This document shows positions 7,017 through 13,248 of a stretch of 13,248 nucleotides of DNA, piece by piece. Source of the DNA: Aquifex sp964425585. Its GTDB lineage: Bacteria > Aquificota > Aquificia > Aquificales > Aquificaceae. Position 1 is the stretch's first letter. Every line of letters begins with the position of its first letter. The stretch is taken from assembly GCA_964425585.1 (NCBI GenBank), contig CAYRMG010000034.1:1-13248 (forward strand). The letters run 5' to 3'. The position numbers were made by a program, and so were the translations under genes. The notes under the pieces were generated by a model. It was not told where the DNA came from and made no database searches. It was given only the letters and a program-made list of their open reading frames with translations.

Positions 7017-7865
7017 ATGCCCCTCCTTTTTAAGAAAATAAAGGATTTGAGGAACTTTCTTAAGAGTAAAAAATGTGAAGGAAAGGAAATAGGTTTTGTC
7101 CCAACGATGGGCTACCTCCACGAGGGACACAAAGCATTAATAAGGCTTGCGAGAATGCAGAATGATATAGTGGTTGTAAGCGTATTCGTAAACCCGACTC
7201 AATTCGGAGAGGGAGAGGATTACGACAGATATCCGAGGGATTTGGAAAGGGATTTATCAATATGTGAAGAAGAAGGCGTTGATGTAGTTTTTGCTCCCGA
7301 TGTTAGGGAAATGTATCCCGAGGGATACAGAACAAAGGTGTGCGTGGGCGAGCTGGGGAATATATTGGAAGGTGCCTTCAGACCGGGACACTTTAACGGT
7401 GTTGCTACAATTGTCGTAAAGCTCTTTAACATAGTCCAGCCGGACAGAGCTTACTTCGGAGAAAAGGACTACCAACAGCTCAAGATAATAGAAGAGGTCG
7501 TGGAAGATTTGAACATACCGGTTGAGATAGTTCCCGTCCCCGTAGTAAGGGAAAAAGATGGACTAGCCTACAGCTCACGGAATGTGTATCTCTCTCCCGA
7601 AGAGAGGGAATCCGCTCTATCTATATACAAATCCTTCCTGCTCGCCCAGAAAATGATTAAAGCGGGGGAAAGGGATGCAAAGAGGATAAAGGAAGCAATA
7701 AGGAAGTTTATAAGCAAACACCCCCACGTGAAGGCTATTGATTACGTTGAGATAACGGATGAGAATCTAAAGCCGAAAGAAAGGGTTGAGAAAGGAGACA
7801 GGATACTGGTTGCGGTAAGGGTTGGGAATGCGAGATTGATAGATAACTGGAAGGTTGAGGTGTGA
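7017..7865 (+). CDS. panC: Pantothenate synthetase (pantoate-beta-alanine ligase)
   Basis: Cytoplasmic enzyme that joins D-pantoate and beta-alanine using ATP, the last step of pantothenate synthesis for coenzyme A. The 282 residues match the usual length. Visible motifs are the nucleotide-binding FVPTMGYLHEGHKAL (27-41, with the HIGH-like HEGH at 35-38), FVNPTQFGEGEDYDRYPR (57-74), GHFNGVATIVVKLFNIVQP (124-142), YFGEKDYQQL (147-156) and the KMSKS-like loop REKDGLAYSSRNVYLS (178-193). The ATG at 7017 gives the normal N-terminus but has no Shine-Dalgarno sequence. The stop overlaps the fmt start by 4 bp (GTGA), so the two genes are translationally coupled. Confidence 0.97.
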   Translation: MPLLFKKIKDLRNFLKSKKCEGKEIGFVPTMGYLHEGHKALIRLARMQNDIVVVSVFVNPTQFGEGEDYDRYPRDLERDLSICEEEGVDVVFAPDVREMYPEGYRTKVCVGELGNILEGAFRPGHFNGVATIVVKLFNIVQPDRAYFGEKDYQQLKIIEEVVEDLNIPVEIVPVPVVREKDGLAYSSRNVYLSPEERESALSIYKSFLLAQKMIKAGERDAKRIKEAIRKFISKHPHVKAIDYVEITDENLKPKERVEKGDRILVAVRVGNARLIDNWKVEV

Positions 7866-8779
7866 GGAAGATTCTCTTTATGGGAACTCCACAGTTTGCG
7901 GTTCCGAGCCTAAAGGAACTTGCGAAGAACTTTGAGATAATCGGTGTAATAGCTCAACCGGATAGACCCGCAGGAAGGGGAAAGAAAATAAAGCCTCCTC
8001 CCACCAAGGTGGTAGCCAAAGAACTGGGGATTCCCGTCTACCAACCCTATAGCAAAAAGGAGCTTACCGAAATTACAAGAACCTTGAGGCCTGAATGCAT
8101 AGTCGTGGTTGCATACGGAATGATTCTTCCGAAGGAAGTTCTTGACATACCTCCCTTTAAGGTAATCAATCTTCACGCTTCTCTTTTGCCGAAATACAGG
8201 GGAGCCGCTCCCATTCAAAGGGCAATAATGGCGGGAGAAAGGGAGACGGGCAACACGGTAATGCTGGTAAATGAAGAGATGGATGCGGGAGACATTTTAT
8301 CCCAAGAAAAAGTAAAAATAGAAGATGAGGATAATCTATTAACCCTTTCGGAGAAGCTGGCAAATAAAGGGGCTAAGCTACTCGTAAATACCTTAAAAGC
8401 ATGGTTTGAAGGAAAGATAAGTCCGGTGCCCCAAAACCACGAAATGGCAACTTATGCCCCTCCCATTCGGAAAGAGGAGTTCAGGATTTGCTGGAAAGCT
8501 CCCGCAGAAAGTGTAAGGGATAGAATCAGGGGGCTCTATCCGAACGCCTACACGTTTTTCAGGGGTGAGAGGCTTAAAATTCTTAAGGCGAGAGTGGTTG
8601 ATATTAACGGTTATCCGGGAGAAATTCAGGACAAAAAAAGGTTTATCGTTGCATGCGGGGAAAAAAGTCTTGAGATACTTGAATTAATCTCACCGAAAGG
8701 TAAAAAAATGAGCGGTGAAGATTTCATTAAGGGTTATAAGCCGAAGCTTTATGAGACCTTGGGCTCACAACCGCAATGA
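7862..8779 (+). CDS. fmt: Methionyl-tRNA formyltransferase
   Basis: Transfers a formyl group from 10-formyl-tetrahydrofolate to initiator Met-tRNA. It has 305 residues. The N-terminal formyltransferase domain (about 1-185) begins RKILFMGTPQFAVPSL. It contains the catalytic triad residues N103 and H105 in INLHASLLPKYRGAAPIQ and an Asp in MDAGD (141-145), most likely D144. The C-terminal OB-fold domain (about 200-300), including VRDRIRGLYPNAYTF, helps bind tRNA. The start is GTG at 7862 in a GTGA overlap with panC, with GGAAGG upstream. Fmt is usually next to def; pairing with panC is a less common arrangement. Its last 31 bp overlap the convergent gene on the other strand. Confidence 0.97.
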   Translation: MRKILFMGTPQFAVPSLKELAKNFEIIGVIAQPDRPAGRGKKIKPPPTKVVAKELGIPVYQPYSKKELTEITRTLRPECIVVVAYGMILPKEVLDIPPFKVINLHASLLPKYRGAAPIQRAIMAGERETGNTVMLVNEEMDAGDILSQEKVKIEDEDNLLTLSEKLANKGAKLLVNTLKAWFEGKISPVPQNHEMATYAPPIRKEEFRICWKAPAESVRDRIRGLYPNAYTFFRGERLKILKARVVDINGYPGEIQDKKRFIVACGEKSLEILELISPKGKKMSGEDFIKGYKPKLYETLGSQPQ

Positions 8780-9102
8780 GGGCAAACCTTTGCCTTCCTC
8801 GGTATTATCATGCAACAAAGGGGACATATCTTTCTTCCGGTAAGGAAAAGGAAAGGGGAAGTTGTTGAAAGAACTTTTCCGCAATAATAAATAAAGAGAA
8901 CCAGGAAAATAACACCCCACGCCTTTAGAAGTTCAAGCTTATCCATACCGTATTTTAGCCAGAAGTACGTAGCGGACAGGGAAGAAACCCAGAAGGAAAA
9001 CCTTTTAGGCAGGAATACGGAGGCTATTATGTATAAGAGGGCAAACCAGATAAAGAAAACAACAACGGGCTCTTTAATTATCCTTAATACCTCTTGATTC
9101 AT
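8749..9102 (-). CDS. Small membrane protein with C-terminal zinc ribbon, function unknown
   Basis: A 117-residue protein with hydrophobic segments at about 12-31, 36-50 and 62-78, followed by a zinc-ribbon-like end: CPLC (93-96), ten residues, then CPHC (107-110). Further cysteines sit at C97 and C112. Such ribbons usually bind one zinc ion with four cysteines. Here the ribbon would probably face the cytoplasm, behind the last membrane helix. The coding sequence overlaps the end of fmt by 31 bp tail to tail, so the zinc-ribbon tail is encoded partly antisense to the Fmt C-terminus. It has no Shine-Dalgarno sequence and a TATACT hexamer 8 nt before the ATG. The four spaced cysteines and the membrane pattern argue that it is real. 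I do not recognise a named family. Confidence 0.75.
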   Translation of the reverse strand: MNQEVLRIIKEPVVVFFIWFALLYIIASVFLPKRFSFWVSSLSATYFWLKYGMDKLELLKAWGVIFLVLFIYYCGKVLSTTSPFLFLTGRKICPLCCMIIPRKAKVCPHCGCEPKVS

Positions 9103-9110
9103 TTAAAAAA

Positions 9111-9140
9111 AGTATAGAAAGAAGAAAGGGGGTTAATCAA
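9111..9140 (-). promoter_or_regulatory. Candidate promoter of the zinc-ribbon gene, overlapping the dnaK stop
   Basis: On the minus strand TTGATT (9135-9140) and TATACT (9111-9116) are separated by 18 bp. The -35 overlaps the dnaK codons just before and at its TAA stop. The predicted start falls at or within about 3 nt of the ATG at 9102, giving a leaderless or nearly leaderless transcript. Confidence 0.5.
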
Positions 9141-11022
9141 CGGGTTTTGCCTCTACCTCTCCTTCTCCTCCTTCATCTTTCTTTTCTGAGGTTTTACCCG
9201 CTTCACCGTATAGGGTTGTTCCGAGTTTGGATGATACCTGGAGAACCCTTTCCGTAATTCTCTTCACTTCGTTTATATCGGTTGCGGTTTCTATAGTTTT
9301 CTTAGCTTCCTCAATAACCTTTTCAGCTTCTTGTTTTACATCGGAGGGAACCTTATCCCCTGCCTCTTTTAGCGTTTTCTCAAGCTGGTAGACAAGGTGG
9401 TCAAGCTGATTCTTAGCCTCTATAAGTTCTTTCTTTTTCCTGTCCTCTTCCGCGTGTTCTTCCGCCTCTTTTATTATTCTTTCTATCTCTTCGGGTGTAA
9501 GTCCGGAGGATATTTCAACCCTAACCGATTGTTCCTTACCCGTTCCCAAATCCTTTGCGGTTACGTGGAGTATTCCGTCCGCGTCTATATCAAAGCATAC
9601 CTCTATTTTCGGAACACCTCTCGGTGCGGGAGGAATTCCCGTAAGATAAAACTTAGCGAGGGATTTGTTGTCCTTTGCAAGGGGTCTTTCTCCTTGGAGA
9701 ACGTGTATCTCAACCTCCGTCTGGTAGTCGTGGGCTGTGGTGAATACTTCACACTTCCTGACGGGTATGGGTGTGTTCCTCGGTATAAGAACGGTCATAA
9801 CACCTCCGTAGGTTTCAACACCGAGGGAAAGAGGTGTCACATCTACAAGAACTATTTCCTTAACTTCTCCCGCAAGAACACCCGCCTGTATTGCCGCTCC
9901 CATTGCGACAACTTCATCGGGGTTTAATCCTTTGTGAGGCTCTTTTCCGAAGAACTCTTTAATTCTTTGCTGGACGAGGGGTATTCTCGTTGAACCGCCG
10001 ACGAGAACAACTTCATCTATATCCGAGGGTTTGAGCTTTGCATCTTCAAGTGCCTGTTTAACTATATCTATAGTTCTATCTATAAGGTCTTTTATCATTT
10101 CTTCAAGTCTTGCCCTTGTTAGCTTTTTCTGGAGGTGCAGGGGCTGGTTTGTATTAGGGTCAATTGTTATGAAAGGCAGATTTATCTCCGTTTCCATCTT
10201 AAAGGAAAGCTCCTTCTTGGCCTGTTCCGCCGCCTCTTTTAACCTCTGGAGTGCGGTTCTGTCCTGCCTGAGGTCTATTCCGTGTTCCTTTTTAAATTCT
10301 TCTATGAGCCATTCCATTATCCTCTCGTCTATGTTTGCTCCGCCGAGGTGTGTGTCCCCTGCGGTAGCCTTTACTTCTATAACGCCTTCTCCTCCTTCAA
10401 GTATAGAAACGTCAAAGGTTCCCCCTCCGAAGTCGTATACGAGAATTCTTACGTTCTCTTTTTTATGTAGCCCGTAGGCCATTGCCGCTGCGGTCGGTTC
10501 GTTCAGTATTCTTACCACCTCAAGACCCGCTATCTTTCCCGCATCCTTTGTTGCCTGCCTTTGCCTTTCATTAAAGTATGCGGGAACGGTTATTACAGCC
10601 TTCTTAACAGGTTCACCTAAAAAGGCTTCCGCAGCTTCCTTTAACTTTCTAAGAACGTGGGCTCCTACTTCTTCGGGTCTTACAAGCTTTCCGGCATTGG
10701 GTATATCAAATGCGGCATCACCCTTCTCGTCGGGAACCACCTTGTAAGAAACCCTTTTTGCTTCCTCTTTTACCTCTTCAAACTTTCTACCTATGAATCT
10801 TTTGCTTTCGTATACGGTGTTTTCGGGGTCAAGTATAGCCCTTCTCTTTGCGGGGTCTCCTACAAGAACCTCCTTTTCTTTTGTCCAGGAAACAACCGAA
10901 GGTGTAAGTCTTGAACCCTCCTGGTTTTGAATTACTACCGCTTCATCTCCCATCATAACTGCCACGACCGAGTTTGTCGTTCCGAGGTCTATACCGATTA
11001 TTTTTTCTTTCTTTTCTGCCAT
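9133..11022 (-). CDS. dnaK: Chaperone protein DnaK (Hsp70)
   Basis: Cytoplasmic ATP-dependent chaperone that works with DnaJ and GrpE, neither of which is in this window. It has 629 residues. The nucleotide-binding domain (1-about 388) shows IGIDLGTTNS (9-18), VYDFGGGTFDVSIL (195-208) and VVLVGGSTRIPLVQ (338-351). The interdomain linker VLVDV is at 391-395, the substrate-binding beta domain spans about 396-505, and the helical lid runs to about 605. The tail is acidic (EGEVEAKPVD) and lacks the EEVK-like ending of E. coli DnaK. The ATG at 11022 is preceded by AAGGAGGTGA, a full match to the anti-Shine-Dalgarno sequence. A consensus promoter and no CIRCE element lie upstream. Confidence 0.99.
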   Translation of the reverse strand: MAEKKEKIIGIDLGTTNSVVAVMMGDEAVVIQNQEGSRLTPSVVSWTKEKEVLVGDPAKRRAILDPENTVYESKRFIGRKFEEVKEEAKRVSYKVVPDEKGDAAFDIPNAGKLVRPEEVGAHVLRKLKEAAEAFLGEPVKKAVITVPAYFNERQRQATKDAGKIAGLEVVRILNEPTAAAMAYGLHKKENVRILVYDFGGGTFDVSILEGGEGVIEVKATAGDTHLGGANIDERIMEWLIEEFKKEHGIDLRQDRTALQRLKEAAEQAKKELSFKMETEINLPFITIDPNTNQPLHLQKKLTRARLEEMIKDLIDRTIDIVKQALEDAKLKPSDIDEVVLVGGSTRIPLVQQRIKEFFGKEPHKGLNPDEVVAMGAAIQAGVLAGEVKEIVLVDVTPLSLGVETYGGVMTVLIPRNTPIPVRKCEVFTTAHDYQTEVEIHVLQGERPLAKDNKSLAKFYLTGIPPAPRGVPKIEVCFDIDADGILHVTAKDLGTGKEQSVRVEISSGLTPEEIERIIKEAEEHAEEDRKKKELIEAKNQLDHLVYQLEKTLKEAGDKVPSDVKQEAEKVIEEAKKTIETATDINEVKRITERVLQVSSKLGTTLYGEAGKTSEKKDEGGEGEVEAKPVD

Positions 11023-11026
11023 TTTA

Positions 11027-11036
11027 TCACCTCCTT
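11027..11036 (-). promoter_or_regulatory. Full-length Shine-Dalgarno sequence of dnaK
   Basis: AAGGAGGTGA on the minus strand, 4 nt before the ATG at 11022. This is a ten-base complement to the usual 16S rRNA 3' end, the strongest ribosome-binding site in the window. Confidence 0.85.
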
Positions 11037-11049
11037 TTTTCCTTCTTTT

Positions 11050-11078
11050 ATTATAAAAATTTAGTAAATTTATGTCAA
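11050..11078 (-). promoter_or_regulatory. Perfect sigma-70 consensus promoter of dnaK
   Basis: On the minus strand TTGACA (11073-11078) and TATAAT (11050-11055) are separated by exactly 17 bp, all matching the consensus. The region upstream is AT-rich, as in an UP element. The predicted start near 11043 leaves a leader of about 20 nt carrying the strong ribosome-binding site. No inverted repeat of CIRCE type (TTAGCACTC...GAGTGCTAA) and no sigma-32-like element is present. Confidence 0.85.
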
Positions 11079-11140
11079 GTTTTGTATGACTAATATTATT
11101 AAGGATTTAAAAAGGCAAAAAAAATATAAAGGGGAAAATC

Positions 11141-12217
11141 TTAGAACTGAGGTCTGGGTGTGTCCTTTCTTGAAGGAGGCAGTTCGGGAACTTCTAAAGC
11201 GTGTTTTGGTATTCTTCCCGTAAGGGCTTTCAGGAATGCAACTATATCCTTAACCTGTTGGTCTGTGAGTTCCTTTCCGAGCTGGGTTTTTGCCATTATT
11301 CTCACCGCATCCTCTAAGCTCCATACGCTTCCGTCGTGGAAGTAGGGATATGTATGTTCTACGTTTCTGAGGGAAGGAACTTTAAATACAAACATATCCG
11401 CCTCGTTCTTTGTCACACCGAATCTACCGAAGTCTACCTTTATGGTGGGTTTATCCTTCAGAACATAGGGATAGGTTATCTTCCAGTAGTCAGTTATAGC
11501 TCCGAACTTTGCAAACATATGTCCGCCTACTCCTGCACCGTTATGACATCCCGCACATCCTACTTCTATGAACGTTTTGAGTCCTCTCTTTTCTTGTTCG
11601 GTAAGAGCGTCGGTATTTCCTTTGAGGAACTCATCAAACCTTGAGGGTGTTAAAAGGGTTCTTTCAAATGCTCCTATAGCCTTTCCTATGTTTTCGTATT
11701 TAACGGGGTCTTTCTCGTTAGGAAATGCCTTCTTGAAAAGTTCAACGTATTCGGGAATGGATTTTAGCGTCTTGATAGCGTTTTCCTTTGTGTTAGCCAT
11801 TTCTATGGGGTTTACTATGGGGCCTAAAGCTTGTTCCTCAACATCTTTAGCCCTACCGTCCCAGAACTGGGCTATGTGTATTGCTGCGTTGTAAACGCTG
11901 GGTGCATTTCTTGGTCCGATAGCCCACCTGTGTCCTATAGATGTCGGGAGGTTGTCTACTCCGTATCTTGCAAGATTGTGGCATGTGTTACAGCTTATGA
12001 GTCCGCTCTTTGAGAGTCTGGGGTCGTGGTAAAGCATCTTTCCGAGCTTTACCTTTTCAGGAGTAATGGGATTCTCAGGATTTTCGGCTACCTTCGGAAG
12101 GGGTTTGAAATACTGCCTTGCCATTTCAAGGAGCTTCATATCTTCGGAGTTTCCTTTTTCACTTGCTCCGAGCCCCACGGTGCTAAAAAGTGCAAGTGCA
12201 AGGGCTAACTTTTTCAT
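11141..12217 (-). CDS. Dihaem cytochrome c peroxidase, periplasmic
   Basis: Reduces hydrogen peroxide to water with electrons from cytochrome c. It has 358 residues. An N-terminal signal peptide (MKKLALALALFSTVGLGA, cleavage probably after about residue 18) sends it to the periplasm. Two haem c sites are present, CNTCH (C76, C79, H80) and CAGCH (C221, C224, H225). Family marks are IGHRW (H96, a likely distal ligand of the peroxidatic haem), FWDGRA (118-123), NPIEM with the conserved Glu E139, VPSLRNVEHTYPYFHDGS (280-297) and VRIMAKTQLG (305-314), whose M308 is the likely axial Met of the electron-transfer haem (inferred from motif position). The ATG at 12217 has AGGAGGT upstream. The gene follows the SDR gene after 25 bp but has its own promoter and a Fur-like operator. 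Confidence 0.97.
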   Translation of the reverse strand: MKKLALALALFSTVGLGASEKGNSEDMKLLEMARQYFKPLPKVAENPENPITPEKVKLGKMLYHDPRLSKSGLISCNTCHNLARYGVDNLPTSIGHRWAIGPRNAPSVYNAAIHIAQFWDGRAKDVEEQALGPIVNPIEMANTKENAIKTLKSIPEYVELFKKAFPNEKDPVKYENIGKAIGAFERTLLTPSRFDEFLKGNTDALTEQEKRGLKTFIEVGCAGCHNGAGVGGHMFAKFGAITDYWKITYPYVLKDKPTIKVDFGRFGVTKNEADMFVFKVPSLRNVEHTYPYFHDGSVWSLEDAVRIMAKTQLGKELTDQQVKDIVAFLKALTGRIPKHALEVPELPPSRKDTPRPQF

Positions 12218-12233
12218 CTTTCTACCTCCTAAT

Positions 12234-12248
12234 TGAGAATCATTATCT
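12234..12248. promoter_or_regulatory. Fur/PerR-family operator at the peroxidase gene
   Basis: TGAGAATCATTATCT matches the Fur 7-1-7 consensus TGATAATNATTATCA at 12 of 14 specified positions, and the PerR box at 10 of 14. It lies about 17-31 bp upstream of the ccp start codon and about 7 bp downstream of the -10, so it covers the predicted transcription start. That position suits a repressor. It also spans the stop codon of the upstream SDR gene. Confidence 0.6.
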
Positions 12249-13187
12249 ATTAAATATTATATCAAATTGCTCTAAACTCCATTTAATACTCTCTTCATAA
12301 GAAATAGGATCTCTCTTGCAAATAGCTTTTATACCTTCCTTTTCCGCTTCATCTTCCAAAACACCGCACACATTGGGTTTCCACATCATTCTGAGTTGGT
12401 CCCTTGAAAAAGGTGGAGGCTCAATAAATTTTTCAATTATATATGCGGGCAGATACATAAAACTCTTGGGAAGGGGAATCATTAAAACCTTTCTATTCCA
12501 ATAGGCAAATATATCAGAAAGAAGTTCTTTAAAACTCAAAACCTTAGTTCCACAAAGCTCGTAAATCTTCCCGTTTGTTTCCCGATTCCTAAGAGCTTCT
12601 ACGTAAGCACAGGCTACATCCCTCACATCCACAGGCTGGAAAGGATATCTCCCGAAGTCGGGAAGTGCCACAATCGGAACAATCCTTGTAATTTTGTTCA
12701 TGTCGTAAAAGAGTTTCTGCTCGGGTCCCAGAATTATTGACGGCCTGAAAATTGTGTAGTTTAAACCTGAGTTTATAATCTCTTTTTCCGCCCATCTCTT
12801 TGTTTGGTGATACCAGGACGGTGCAAGGTCATGGGTTCCGAGAGCACTCATAAAAAGAAACTTTCCTACTCCGGCACTTTTTGATGCCTCAACAAGGTAT
12901 TTTGTGTAGAGGTAGTGAACCTTAAAAAAGGTTATTCCCTTTGAGGGAAGCTCGTAAAGTATACCTATAAGGTGTATAACCGCATCGGGCTTCTCCCCAT
13001 TTATTACCTCAAAAACTTCCCTTCTGTTGTCAAAATTAAGTTTTATTCCCCTTACGGAATCCCCGAAAAGGTTTTTTAGCTTTTTTAAGTTTCTTACACC
13101 CGCAACTACCTCATAGCCTTCCTCCAGAAGTCTTCTCGTTATATGCCTCCCTACGAATCCCGTTGAACCCGTTATAAATACCTTCAT
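12243..13187 (-). CDS. NAD(P)-binding SDR-family protein, NDUFA9-like (atypical short-chain dehydrogenase)
   Basis: A 314-residue protein with an N-terminal Rossmann fold. The nucleotide motif is TGSTGFVG (6-13), followed by VRNL after strand 2, which hints at NADP preference. HLIGIL (72-77), the strand end FLFMSALG (S114) and YHQTK (Y126, K130, the YxxxK pair) fit an SDR active site. RPSIILGPEQ (148-157) and PFQPVDVRDVACAYVEAL are typical of the NDUFA9/YbjT-like atypical SDR group, whose eukaryotic member is an accessory subunit of complex I. The bacterial substrate is unknown. The ATG at 13187 directly follows the stop of the upstream gene, whose last codons supply the GGGAGGG ribosome-binding site. 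Confidence 0.9.
   Translation of the reverse strand: MKVFITGSTGFVGRHITRRLLEEGYEVVAGVRNLKKLKNLFGDSVRGIKLNFDNRREVFEVINGEKPDAVIHLIGILYELPSKGITFFKVHYLYTKYLVEASKSAGVGKFLFMSALGTHDLAPSWYHQTKRWAEKEIINSGLNYTIFRPSIILGPEQKLFYDMNKITRIVPIVALPDFGRYPFQPVDVRDVACAYVEALRNRETNGKIYELCGTKVLSFKELLSDIFAYWNRKVLMIPLPKSFMYLPAYIIEKFIEPPPFSRDQLRMMWKPNVCGVLEDEAEKEGIKAICKRDPISYEESIKWSLEQFDIIFNR
12256..12264 (-). promoter_or_regulatory. Extended -10 promoter of the peroxidase gene
   Basis: TGATATAAT on the minus strand is a perfect TATAAT (12256-12261) with the TGn extension. It lies inside the last codons of the SDR gene. No clear -35 is seen, as expected for extended -10 promoters. The predicted start is near 12249, leaving a leader of about 32 nt with the AGGAGGT site. 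Confidence 0.6.
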
Positions 13188-13248
13188 TTAATCCCTCCCG
13201 AAGAAGTTTTTTACCTCTTTTAAAATTTCCTCAAGGGAGTTCACATGT
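13188..13248 (-). CDS. C-terminal end of an upstream gene (partial, cut by window edge)
   Basis: An open frame runs from the window edge to a TAA at 13188-13190 that directly abuts the ATG of the SDR gene. The 19 codons give a charged, helix-like tail (…LEEILKEVKNFFGRD). The absence of in-frame stops and the fused stop/start junction argue for a real gene in the same operon. Nothing can be said of its function. Confidence 0.55.
   Translation of the reverse strand, partial: HVNSLEEILKEVKNFFGRD

Larger units (their letters stand above)
11023..11140. other. 118 bp intergenic region between dnaK and the peroxidase gene
   Basis: Very AT-rich. It holds the dnaK ribosome-binding site and promoter on the minus strand (11027-11078). 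Nearer the peroxidase stop is a run of eight T on the minus strand (11117-11124) without a clear hairpin before it. I see no small gene, operator or terminator that I can defend in the remaining part. Confidence 0.6.

Noticed and set aside
9397..9927. 176-codon open frame on the plus strand within dnaK
   Set aside because: Antisense to unmistakable DnaK sequence; Tyr/Phe/Leu-rich shadow without a start signal.
11100..11140. Rho-independent terminator after the peroxidase gene
   Set aside because: There is a run of eight T on the minus strand, but I find no stable stem before it.
11023..11140. CIRCE or other heat-shock operator upstream of dnaK
   Set aside because: No inverted repeat resembling TTAGCACTC-N9-GAGTGCTAA is present on either strand.
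1..13248. CRISPR arrays, insertion sequences, tRNA or rRNA genes, phage genes
   Set aside because: I saw no regularly spaced repeats, no transposase-like frames, no terminal inverted repeats and no cloverleaf-like stretch. Coding density leaves almost no room for them.

Overview
The window reads as the chromosome of an Aquificaceae-type hyperthermophile (Aquifex/Hydrogenobacter-like). The clues are a fused NuoC-NuoD subunit in a complex I operon that lacks nuoEFG, Lys/Glu/Arg-rich proteins, heavy use of AGG/AGA and ATA codons, purine-rich coding strands, very tight gene packing, and close resemblance of the proteins to what I remember of Aquifex aeolicus. The genus is an inference; the gene order need not match the reference strain.

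Layout. Positions 1-5189 (minus strand) hold the membrane and connecting part of respiratory complex I in the order nuoA-nuoB-nuoCD-nuoH-nuoI-nuoJ-nuoK-nuoL. NuoL is cut by the window edge. One good promoter (5220-5248) precedes nuoA. Divergent from it is a gene of unknown function (5277-6452, plus) with a propeller-like N-terminal part and a helical C-terminal part. It converges, 2 bp apart, on hslV (6455-6985, minus). hslV is divergent over only 31 bp from panC-fmt (7017-8779, plus). The end of fmt overlaps, tail to tail, a small membrane/zinc-ribbon gene (8749-9102, minus). Then come dnaK (9133-11022), a periplasmic dihaem cytochrome c peroxidase (11141-12217), an NDUFA9-like SDR (12243-13187) and the last codons of one more gene (13188-13248), all on the minus strand.

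Function. The genes are mainly housekeeping: electron transport (nuo), peroxide removal in the periplasm (ccp), protein quality control (hslV, dnaK), pantothenate synthesis (panC) and initiator tRNA formylation (fmt). I see no mobile element, CRISPR array, RNA gene or phage gene, and no intergenic stretch longer than about 120 bp.

The most interesting signals are regulatory. (1) A near-consensus Fur-type 7-1-7 operator lies at the predicted transcription start of the peroxidase gene, beside an extended -10. (2) dnaK has a perfect TTGACA-N17-TATAAT promoter and no CIRCE. (3) Four genes without a Shine-Dalgarno sequence each have a -10-like hexamer only 8-9 nt before the start codon, which suggests leaderless transcripts. 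(4) The nuoA and unknown-gene promoters overlap, as do those of hslV and panC. I found no convincing wholly new multi-gene system; the 391-residue protein at 5277-6452 is the only sizeable gene I cannot place.
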